Origin: Candidatus Krumholzibacteriia bacterium
Lineage (GTDB): Bacteria; Krumholzibacteriota; Krumholzibacteriia; LZORAL124-64-63
Reading direction: 5' to 3'
Length of the DNA stretch: 5,294 nt
NCBI GenBank assembly: GCA_030632925.1
Contig: DAOVTU010000276.1
Location: 1 to 5,294, forward strand
The position numbers were made by a program, and so were the translations under genes. This document shows, in pieces, positions 1 through 5,294 of this stretch. The notes beneath the pieces are model-generated. The model saw only the letters and a list, made by a program, of their open reading frames with translations, was not told where the DNA came from and did not search any database. Every line of letters starts with the position of its first letter. Position 1 is the stretch's first letter.

Positions 1-1010
1 ACCCGCGCGCCCGGATGGCGATGCCGGATGCGCACCACCACCGGCTCTTCGTCACCCGAGTCGGTCCACTGGTCGGGAAAATCCGGCACAGCCGCCTGAA
101 AGTCCACCGCCAGCAAATGTCCCTGGCGCAGATCAGCTTTGCTGCCGACCACCAGTTCCTGCCGCTCCAGATCCAGTTTGAAAACATACAACGGATCGGC
201 CGCGGCCACGCCCAGTCCCTTGCGCTGCCCCACCGTATAGTGAACCAGTCCGCGGTGACGGCCCAGCACTTTGCCCTGGCGGTCAACGATATTGCCCGGC
301 CGGGTCGCCGGCGCATCCGGTTGGTCGGCAAACAGGAAACCCCGGTCGCCATCGGGCACAAAACAGATTTCCTGGCTGTCTCTTTTCTCGGCCACGTTCA
401 GGCCCAACTGGCGTGCTGCCTCGCGCACCTGGGGCTTCACATACCAGCCCAACGGGAACACCAGACGGGGAAACAACTGCGGCGAAATCCGGTGCAGAAA
501 GTAGCTTTGGTCCTTGCCGTCGTCCAAGCCGCGCATCAGGCGGGCTGCGTCGCCTTCGCCCCCGATGCGGGCGTAGTGCCCCGTGGCAGCAAAGGCACAA
601 CCCTGACGGTCGGCCAAACGCACCAGCTCGGGAAAGCGCACCACGCTGTTGCAGGCCAGACAGGGGTTTGGTGTTTCGGCCTTCATGAATTCGGTAATAA
701 AAGGATCGATGACCTGGGCCTGGAAGGGTTCTTCCACGTTGCCCACCCAGTGGGGCGCATCAAAACTGAACGCCAGGCGCCGGGCGTCGTCAATAGCTTC
801 CAGTGAGCAGCAGGATTTTTCAGTCAGCTCGACTTGATCTTCGGAGTAGCAGAAATTCTTGAAGGTCACGCACTGGACTTCGCACTCCAGCGCCTTGAGC
901 AGCGCCAAAGTCACCGCACTGTCCACCCCACCGCTGATCCCCAGCAAAACCCCGGTGCCGGGCGGCAGTTGCCGCCGCAGCACATCGGGAATTTCCAGCG
1001 GGAAGGTCAC
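1..1010 (-). CDS. mnmA: tRNA-specific 2-thiouridylase MnmA (C-terminus cut by window edge)
   Basis: MnmA adenylates U34 of tRNA-Lys, -Glu and -Gln with ATP and inserts sulfur to give 2-thiouridine; it is cytoplasmic. My translation gives 336 complete residues with no stop before the left edge. Family landmarks appear in order: PP-loop SGGVDSAV (residues 26-33), a CCS motif (67-69), ETPNPCLACN (112-121), ATGHYARI (142-149), KDQSYFLHRIS (166-176), RDSQEICF (210-217) and GQRKGLGV (261-268). Cys120 and Cys216 correspond to catalytic Cys102 and Cys199 of the E. coli enzyme. The family is about 350-370 residues long, so only roughly the last 20-40 residues are missing. The start is GTG at 1010, whose GTGA overlaps the TGA of the TPR gene; there is no good Shine-Dalgarno, so translational coupling is likely. 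No ATG occurs before the PP-loop, and this start leaves 25 residues ahead of it. Function is confident; the exact start is less so. Confidence 0.96.
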   Translation of the reverse strand, partial: MTFPLEIPDVLRRQLPPGTGVLLGISGGVDSAVTLALLKALECEVQCVTFKNFCYSEDQVELTEKSCCSLEAIDDARRLAFSFDAPHWVGNVEEPFQAQVIDPFITEFMKAETPNPCLACNSVVRFPELVRLADRQGCAFAATGHYARIGGEGDAARLMRGLDDGKDQSYFLHRISPQLFPRLVFPLGWYVKPQVREAARQLGLNVAEKRDSQEICFVPDGDRGFLFADQPDAPATRPGNIVDRQGKVLGRHRGLVHYTVGQRKGLGVAAADPLYVFKLDLERQELVVGSKADLRQGHLLAVDFQAAVPDFPDQWTDSGDEEPVVVRIRHRHPGAR

Positions 1011-1759
1011 TTCACCGCACCGGCCGCCGGCGCATTCATCAGGTCCTGGACAATTTTGACATTGTCCCGCGAACGCTGTCCGATGTCCCCGTCCGGATCA
1101 TACTTGGAGGCCAATTCCCACTCGGCGATGGCCTCGCGGTAGATTTTTTCCTCGGCAAACATGATGGCCAGGTTGTAGTGGGCCAGGGAGCTGTGCTCGT
1201 TGTATTCCAGCACGGTCTTGAACTCGTTCATGGCGTCCTTGACCCTACGCTGGCGAAGGTAAAGCGAGCCCAGATTGCAACGGGCCTTTTCGTCGGTCGG
1301 ATCCACATCCAGTGCCAGCAGGTAGTACCGCTTGGCGTTGGCCAAACGTGCGTCACGTTCCTGACGGCTGCCCATCTGCTCGGCCCGGTCATCCCACAAC
1401 GAACCCAGATTGACCATGGGCTCGAGGAATGTGCTGTCCTGGGCCACGGCCGCGCTGAAGTACACGTCGGCACTGTCCAGCCAGGTGTTGACCGTGGCGT
1501 CACCCCAGCCTACGGCGCGTGCTGAATCACTGGCCATGGCGTAAAAACGGTTGCCCAGCAGGTAATTGGCAAAGGCATTAAAAGGCGCTTCGCCCCGGGC
1601 CAAAACATGCAGCGTATCGTTCAGGGCCTGGCCCTCCAAAACAGCCGCGCGCGTGATAAACTTGTCCAGCGGAGTCTCCGGCACTTCTTCCTTACAACCG
1701 GTCAGAAAAGCCGCCATCACCACGAGGGCCCACAGCACCAATACGAATTTGCGCGTCAT
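1007..1759 (-). CDS. TPR-repeat lipoprotein, function unknown
   Basis: This 250-residue protein has a lipoprotein signal peptide: MTRK, a hydrophobic stretch (residues 5-19), then lipobox LTGC with Cys22 as the lipidation site. Lys at +2 gives no inner-membrane retention signal in E. coli terms, so outer-membrane anchoring facing the periplasm is plausible. The mature part is helical with TPR-like repeats at about 95-127, 139-154 (half repeat), 158-188 and 192-222; the clearest are around ARCNLGSLYLRQRRVKDAMNEF and AHYNLAIMFAEEKIYREAI. TPRs are protein-binding scaffolds, so a role in an envelope complex is inferred. The frame is open upstream to 1837, but the ATG at 1759 is chosen because AAGGAG lies 8 bases before it and the signal peptide begins there; the longer form would overlap the barrel gene by 50 bases. 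It follows the barrel gene after 28 bases and its stop overlaps the mnmA start. The family is not recognised. Confidence 0.9.
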   Translation of the reverse strand: MTRKFVLVLWALVVMAAFLTGCKEEVPETPLDKFITRAAVLEGQALNDTLHVLARGEAPFNAFANYLLGNRFYAMASDSARAVGWGDATVNTWLDSADVYFSAAVAQDSTFLEPMVNLGSLWDDRAEQMGSRQERDARLANAKRYYLLALDVDPTDEKARCNLGSLYLRQRRVKDAMNEFKTVLEYNEHSSLAHYNLAIMFAEEKIYREAIAEWELASKYDPDGDIGQRSRDNVKIVQDLMNAPAAGAVK

Positions 1760-1767
1760 CGCTAAAT

Positions 1768-1773
1768 CTCCTT
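1768..1773 (-). promoter_or_regulatory. Ribosome binding site of the TPR lipoprotein gene
   Basis: The minus strand reads AAGGAG, 8 bases before the ATG at 1759, within the 28-base gap after the barrel gene stop. It is the strongest Shine-Dalgarno in the window and decides the start against the longer open frame reaching 1837. Confidence 0.85.
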
Positions 1774-1787
1774 GCTCATGAAATTGT

Positions 1788-2993
1788 CTACCACCAGGCC
1801 TCAAGGCCGGTGACCGAAACGCCCATGCGATACACATCGCTCTGCACGCCGTTCTTATCCATGTCCCCGATTACTCCGTAGGAAAACGAAATGTCCAACT
1901 GCCCGAGGCCCCGGCCAAAGGCAAAGCCCGTGCCCATACTCACGGTGTATTCGTCAATGGGCTCGCCACCCACGCGATAGCCCCAGCGATGATAGTTGGC
2001 CCCCAGACGCAGCGGCAAATTGCTCAGACCCGCCCGGCGTTGGTTGGCCTTCATGCGTTCCAGGCCGAAGCCCAGCATCTGTTCGTCTTCCATGTCGGCG
2101 GCCCAGTCGTCGTTGCCGCTGAATTCAGTGAATGGCATGTACTGCGCATCCGCGCCGATCTGCCACCGGTTGGTGAAGCGGAACTGGAATCCCGCCATGT
2201 ACTCTTCCGGCATGTGCATGTCCCAGGAATCCTTAAATCGGGTCGTCACCCCCGCGACCGTCACGGTCCGATCAACTCCCAGATCGTAAGCGGGAGTCCA
2301 CGAGGCCCCCATGCTCAGGCGGTCAAAGGGCTTCCACAACACACCCAGGGTGAAGGAAGTGCCCTTGAAAAGGTCCTTGGTTTCCTTGAAGGTCGGATCC
2401 ACCCCAACGCTGTCAAACCCCTCATTGAAATTCTCGAGAATGGAACCGCTTTCCAGGTTCACGGCTCCCGAAACCGAAAGCCCGCCCACCGGACGCCAAG
2501 CAACTCCGAGTGGCACCTTGAATCGCGTGCCTTCACGAATGACAACCGTACCACCGTCGATAATGGTGTCACCCACGGCCCATGCACTCGCGTCCTGCGA
2601 ATCCCAGCGGGTACTGCCGTTCATACTGAAGCCGGCCGTCACGCCCAAGCGATTCTTCATGACCGGCAAGGCGAACTGCAGCCCAGGCGAATACACACCC
2701 GAGGTATTGCGCCCATCGGTGCCATTATCTGAATCAGTGACTTCACCGTATCCCGTGTACTTCAACACCACATGACGCAGATAGGTCAGCGAAGCAATGT
2801 TCTTGAAACCGGGATGAGTCGTATCGGCCACGGCCATGCCCCAGCCCCCGCGCCCCACCATGCGGGCATCGTCGGGGCTGATCCGCTGACCCACATTGGC
2901 TCCGGCAAAGGGTGTTTGAGCCATGGCTCCGGTGGCCAATAAAACCAGCACCACGGCCACGACCAAGCCCAGGGTTGTGTTCATTTTTTTCAA
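1788..2993 (-). CDS. Outer-membrane beta-barrel protein, FadL/PorV-like
   Basis: This 401-residue protein has a Sec signal peptide (MKKM, hydrophobic residues 9-19, cleavage probably after ATGAMA at 25, mature Gln26). The mature N-terminus, with ARMVGRGGWGMAVAD (43-57) then KNIASLTYL, resembles the start of FadL/OmpP1/PorV-type proteins (a 'GMGGA..AVADD...NPA' pattern). The rest alternates polar and hydrophobic residues as amphipathic strands, for example RLGVTAGFSMNG, SFTLGVLWKP, RWQIGADAQY and GQLDISFSYGVIG. The chain ends GVSVTGLEAWW; a terminal aromatic is the usual BAM recognition feature, though Phe is commoner than Trp. The substrate is unknown: transport, or a scaffold role like PorV, are both possible. 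The start is TTG at 2993: it overlaps the upstream stop as TTGA and supplies the Lys-Lys of the signal peptide. The ATG at 2984 would give a signal peptide without positive charge. Confidence 0.88.
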   Translation of the reverse strand: MKKMNTTLGLVVAVVLVLLATGAMAQTPFAGANVGQRISPDDARMVGRGGWGMAVADTTHPGFKNIASLTYLRHVVLKYTGYGEVTDSDNGTDGRNTSGVYSPGLQFALPVMKNRLGVTAGFSMNGSTRWDSQDASAWAVGDTIIDGGTVVIREGTRFKVPLGVAWRPVGGLSVSGAVNLESGSILENFNEGFDSVGVDPTFKETKDLFKGTSFTLGVLWKPFDRLSMGASWTPAYDLGVDRTVTVAGVTTRFKDSWDMHMPEEYMAGFQFRFTNRWQIGADAQYMPFTEFSGNDDWAADMEDEQMLGFGLERMKANQRRAGLSNLPLRLGANYHRWGYRVGGEPIDEYTVSMGTGFAFGRGLGQLDISFSYGVIGDMDKNGVQSDVYRMGVSVTGLEAWW

Positions 2994-4444
2994 TTGCCGT
3001 CCCCACTCAGTTCGTCGACCACGCTGTACCAGATCTTCAATTTGGGCCGATTCTCAGGGTCCGGATCATTCAAGCCCAGAAAACTCATCTGCCGATAATA
3101 ATAGCTCGGTTCCGTAACATCGGGCGGACGGCTGCCGAAGGGGAAAATCCCGGCGTCTTCGACGGCACTCAAGAGGAAACCACGCGGTTCTTCATTCACC
3201 CGGTTGACGGCGCGCCGAATACCGGTCGTGATCGGAAACTCGATCACGTAATCAACGCTCGGACGCAAATTCGAGCGAAAATCCAGGGGATAGATCCGAG
3301 TGCTGTCAGCAAGAGTCGAAACATCCAGGCGCGCAGCGGGGTCGTCCATGACCTCCATCACAATTTCTGAAATCATCACCGAGAAATCCGGTCCATAGCT
3401 GATGCTCGTATCATTGACCACCGACAGGACTGCCCGGTTGATCACGGCATTTTCGGGCAACCGGGACAGATCGAATCGCAGGGCCGGATAGGAACGCAAT
3501 CCTGTGCGCAGGAGAAATCCGCCATCGGCCTCAGCCTGTGTTCGAGGGGCATCGGGTACAGTTTCAAATACCGTGGCATCGTTGTCGGCCCCGATCAGCA
3601 CGTTGTCGGAATCACCAAAATCGACGATGAGATTCGGTCCCGCCAACGACCCTGCCGCGAGAACCGGCAACTCCGCGGCAAATTTCCATTCATTGGAGGC
3701 AAATCCCACCTGGCCCGGATCCGACAAAGGACCCAACTGCACCATCACGCCGACTTTGACTCCGTCGGCAACCCACCGCAGAAAGGTGGTTCTGTCCAAA
3801 AGTATCGAAGGTTCATTGCCGATGTGACCAATAAAAAAGTCATCGTTGATCTGAGCGCCATTGAAGGGCGGTATCGACGCCGGATAATCGGCCATGGCCA
3901 TATTGTCGAATGGCGAGTCCAATTCGTGGACAAAGAAATAAAGAGTCTCCGGGTACCCCGTTGGCACAAGTGTCGTGGTCGTGTCCGGCTCCAGGCCCGT
4001 ATCGTCGATCGTGACGATCGTCTCGAACGGTTCGTAGACCAAATACTTGGTCAGACTCAATCTGACCGAGTTGATATTATCGAAGGTGAAATCTTCAATC
4101 GGGTGTTCCTCGGTCGCGATATCCGCAAAATCAAAATTCACCACAAAGGAGGTTTCGGTTCCGCCTTCACTGCCAAGATATAATGTCGGCAGATCCTGGA
4201 TCATTTCGTCGGAATCATCCACCCGGATACCAGCGAACGACTCGATAGCCACAATTTCCAGCGATGACAAGGTCGAATCGATCTGGTTGTCGATCAGGTC
4301 TCCCCCCAGAGGGTTGGCCGGATCGTTGGTACAACCTCCGGACACCAGAACCAGGGCCCAGGCCAACACCACGGCCAACGCCGTCAGCACTGCCGGTCTC
4401 CGTCCCGAGGCTCCTGCCTTCTTCGCGATACAAGAATCCTTCAA
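2990..4444 (-). CDS. Large lipoprotein with two DNRLRE-like beta modules
   Basis: From the TTG at 4444 this is a 484-residue protein. The signal peptide has a basic n-region (Lys-Lys, then Arg-Arg), a hydrophobic core ALAVVLAWALVLV and lipobox SGGC with Cys38; Thr at +2. The mature part has no further membrane segments and looks all-beta. Residues about 280-474 match the DNRLRE/CBM96-like pattern: YPALRFDLSRLP (319-330), INRAVLSV (335-342), a GIRRAV...EEPRGFLLSA segment (408-427) and a final RPKLKIWYS (466-474). Residues about 62-278 repeat that order more loosely: SFVVNFDFADI, INSVRLSL, FLRWVADGVKVGVMVQ and PNLIVDF. Such modules are typical of secreted or surface proteins; binding of glycans or another partner is inference. 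The frame is open to a GTG at 4501, but that adds 19 mostly acidic residues before the signal peptide and has poor ribosome-binding sequence. It lies 61 bases after exbD, and its stop overlaps the barrel start. Confidence 0.85.
   Translation of the reverse strand: MKDSCIAKKAGASGRRPAVLTALAVVLAWALVLVSGGCTNDPANPLGGDLIDNQIDSTLSSLEIVAIESFAGIRVDDSDEMIQDLPTLYLGSEGGTETSFVVNFDFADIATEEHPIEDFTFDNINSVRLSLTKYLVYEPFETIVTIDDTGLEPDTTTTLVPTGYPETLYFFVHELDSPFDNMAMADYPASIPPFNGAQINDDFFIGHIGNEPSILLDRTTFLRWVADGVKVGVMVQLGPLSDPGQVGFASNEWKFAAELPVLAAGSLAGPNLIVDFGDSDNVLIGADNDATVFETVPDAPRTQAEADGGFLLRTGLRSYPALRFDLSRLPENAVINRAVLSVVNDTSISYGPDFSVMISEIVMEVMDDPAARLDVSTLADSTRIYPLDFRSNLRPSVDYVIEFPITTGIRRAVNRVNEEPRGFLLSAVEDAGIFPFGSRPPDVTEPSYYYRQMSFLGLNDPDPENRPKLKIWYSVVDELSGDGN
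3000..3004 (-). promoter_or_regulatory. Probable weak ribosome binding site for the barrel gene
   Basis: The minus strand reads GGGGA, 6 bases before the TTG at 2993 and 15 bases before the ATG at 2984, so its spacing suits the TTG. The match to the anti-Shine-Dalgarno is partial. It lies inside the end of the upstream lipoprotein gene, and coupling through the TTGA overlap probably helps. Confidence 0.5.
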
Positions 4445-4450
4445 CGCGAG

Positions 4451-4456
4451 CTCCTC
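4451..4456 (-). promoter_or_regulatory. Ribosome binding site deciding the TTG start of the lipoprotein gene
   Basis: The minus strand reads GAGGAG, 6 bases before the TTG at 4442-4444. It supports that TTG over the in-frame GTG codons at 4501 and 4486, which lack a comparable motif and would place acidic residues before the signal peptide. Confidence 0.65.
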
Positions 4457-4505
4457 TTTTTCATTCTCAGCCAACTCATTGTCCACGGTCTCACTGTCCA
4501 CTGTT

Positions 4506-4910
4506 TTATTGGGGCCCCCGGGCCGACAAACTCACGCGGGTAAAGCCGCTCTGCTTAATGGTGTCGATCAATTCAACAACCTTGCCGTGCGAAGCGCTTT
4601 CGTCGGCGCGCAGCACCATGCGGTCCTCTTTGGCCGAGGCCCGCAACTGCCCAAGAAGTTCGCCCAGACGGGCCTCGTCAACCAAAGTATCGTTCAGAAA
4701 GATCTCACCACCGCTGGTCAGGTACAATATGCTGGGCGTATCGACCGTCTCGGTGGCCGTCGCCGAACGCGGTAAAACCAGGTTGATGGCCGGCTGATTC
4801 TTAAAGGTCGAAGTGACCATGAAGAAAATCAGCAGCAGGAACATCACGTCAATCAGGGTGGTGACGTTGATGATCTGCCCGCGGCCCTTTTTTTCCTGCC
4901 GGAACTTCAT
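4506..4910 (-). CDS. exbD: ExbD/TolR biopolymer transport protein
   Basis: This 134-residue protein has full length for the family. A short basic cytoplasmic tail (residues 1-11) is followed by one transmembrane helix (about 13-35) that carries Asp21 in TTLIDVMFLLLIFFM; this is the conserved Asp of the proton path (Asp25 in E. coli ExbD, Asp23 in TolR). The periplasmic domain (about 45-134) shows the family pattern: a strand with GGEIFLND, a helix ELLGQLRAS, RMVLRADESASHGKVVELID and a closing GFTRVSLSA. With ExbB it forms an inner-membrane motor that uses the proton motive force to act on periplasmic or outer-membrane partners. The ATG at 4910 overlaps the exbB stop as ATGA, so translation is likely coupled; I see no strong Shine-Dalgarno before it. 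ExbD and TolR cannot be separated safely from this sequence; no TonB, TolA, TolB or Pal gene is in view. Confidence 0.95.
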   Translation of the reverse strand: MKFRQEKKGRGQIINVTTLIDVMFLLLIFFMVTSTFKNQPAINLVLPRSATATETVDTPSILYLTSGGEIFLNDTLVDEARLGELLGQLRASAKEDRMVLRADESASHGKVVELIDTIKQSGFTRVSLSARGPQ

Positions 4911-5294
4911 GACACCGACTGTTTCTGTGCAGCGCGAGCCAGACTGCGCCGGCGCAGGGCATCGAGCACCTTGGAGGCGTAGAACTCCAGGTCAAAAATG
5001 ATCCGATCGGCACGGCCACTCAACCAGTTGTGGGCCACCAGGGCTGGAATGCCGACAATCAGCCCCGCAGCCGTTGTCACCATGGCCTCGGTGATGCCGC
5101 CCGAAAGCGTTTCCGGATTGCCCAAACCCGCCATCGAAATCGTACCGAAAACCCGGATCATGCCGACCACCGTACCGAGCAGCCCCCGCCGAGGTGCCAC
5201 CGCGGCCACAATGTCCGGCATGCCTATGGTACTTGGCAATCGTGTGGCGGCCTGGCGCCCCGCTTCTTCCAGCACGTCACGCATGACTGTCCAG
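4907..5294 (-). CDS. exbB: ExbB/TolQ/MotA-type proton channel, C-terminal part (N-terminus outside window)
   Basis: The frame is open through the right edge (the codons before the Met at 5284 read Trp-Thr-Val), so the gene enters from outside and that Met is internal; 128 residues are visible. Numbering from that Met: TM2 covers about 22-47 with the family signature APxxGLLGTVVGMI, and TM3 about 62-88 with GGITEAMVTTAAGLIVGIPAL. Glu66 and Thr71 match pore residues Glu176 and Thr181 of E. coli ExbB, and Thr38 sits in the conserved GTV. The missing part should hold TM1 and the start of the cytoplasmic loop. After TM3 comes a basic cytoplasmic tail of about 35 residues. Five subunits surround an ExbD dimer in this family. 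Odd features: Arg32-Arg33 replace two residues that are normally hydrophobic (LL, FI or YI), and Pro23-Asp24 lie near the start of the same helix. The stop overlaps the exbD start. Confidence 0.93.
   Translation of the reverse strand, partial: WTVMRDVLEEAGRQAATRLPSTIGMPDIVAAVAPRRGLLGTVVGMIRVFGTISMAGLGNPETLSGGITEAMVTTAAGLIVGIPALVAHNWLSGRADRIIFDLEFYASKVLDALRRRSLARAAQKQSVS

Noticed and set aside
15..806. Long plus-strand open frame of 263 codons
   Set aside because: It is antisense to mnmA, whose translation matches the family along its whole length. The plus-strand product has no recognisable motif and is a by-product of GC-rich codon use on the other strand.
1989..2732. Plus-strand open frame of 247 codons
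   Set aside because: It lies wholly antisense to the barrel gene, is rich in His, Pro and Arg, and shows no domain pattern.
4006..4021. Repeated CGATCG motif (inverted and direct repeat)
   Set aside because: It lies within the lipoprotein coding frame and is explained by the codons for the segment TIVTIDD; CGATCG is itself palindromic, so the pair carries no extra symmetry.
2990..4444. Lower GC content of the lipoprotein gene as a sign of horizontal transfer
   Set aside because: Hand counts of single 60-base lines (26 of 60 G+C at 3361-3420 against 39 of 60 at 961-1020) hint at a difference. One line per gene is too small a sample, and fast-evolving surface proteins often differ from housekeeping genes without transfer.
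4445..4501. N-terminal extension of the lipoprotein from GTG 4501
   Set aside because: The 19 added residues are mostly acidic and precede a proper signal peptide, and the GTG has a poor ribosome-binding sequence, while TTG 4444 has GAGGAG at 6 bases. Not fully excluded.
4511..4524. GC-rich palindromic run at the end of exbD, a possible terminator hairpin
   Set aside because: Only about four base pairs (GGCC with GGCC) can form around a small loop and no U-tract follows on the minus strand; it also encodes the last residues of ExbD.
4047..4775. Plus-strand open frame of 242 codons
   Set aside because: It runs antisense across both the lipoprotein and exbD genes and the gap between them, with low-complexity Ser/Thr/Pro content and no recognisable domain.

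Overview
All the genes I can support lie on the minus strand and read from right to left. They are packed like one transcription unit. In transcription order they are: the C-terminal part of an ExbB/TolQ-type proton channel (cut by the right edge), an ExbD/TolR protein, a large lipoprotein with two DNRLRE-like beta modules, an outer-membrane beta-barrel of the FadL/PorV-like type, a TPR lipoprotein, and the tRNA 2-thiouridylase MnmA (cut by the left edge). Three junctions are 4-base stop/start overlaps: ATGA (exbB/exbD), TTGA (lipoprotein/barrel) and GTGA (TPR lipoprotein/mnmA). The other two gaps are 61 and 28 bases. There is no gene-free stretch over 300 bases. I see no tRNA, rRNA, CRISPR array, insertion sequence, convincing promoter or terminator. 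The promoter is presumably to the right of the window.

The organism is a diderm bacterium, shown by two lipobox lipoproteins, an outer-membrane barrel and an ExbB/ExbD motor. Base composition is moderately GC-rich. A PorV/FadL-like barrel with a C-terminal Gly-x-Glu-x-Trp-Trp end, the DNRLRE-like lipoprotein and the style of MnmA suggest the FCB superphylum or one of the candidate phyla near it (Gemmatimonadota, Krumholzibacteria, Eisenbacteria and similar). This is inferred from protein character, not from a marker gene.

Region by region: 1-1010 is MnmA (tRNA wobble uridine thiolation). 1007-1759 is the TPR lipoprotein. 1788-2993 is the barrel. 2990-4444 is the duplicated-module lipoprotein. 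4506-4910 and 4907-5294 are the inner-membrane motor proteins. The five non-MnmA genes form a plausible envelope set: an inner-membrane proton-driven motor, two lipid-anchored periplasmic proteins and an outer-membrane barrel. That they form one machine is inference from gene order. MnmA, a housekeeping enzyme, is probably only co-transcribed.

Three visible genes appear to begin with TTG or GTG rather than ATG. The ExbB fragment carries an unusual Arg-Arg pair where the family normally has two hydrophobic residues. No defence or mobile system is visible. The best candidates for something undescribed are the motor/lipoprotein/barrel gene set and the two-module lipoprotein.
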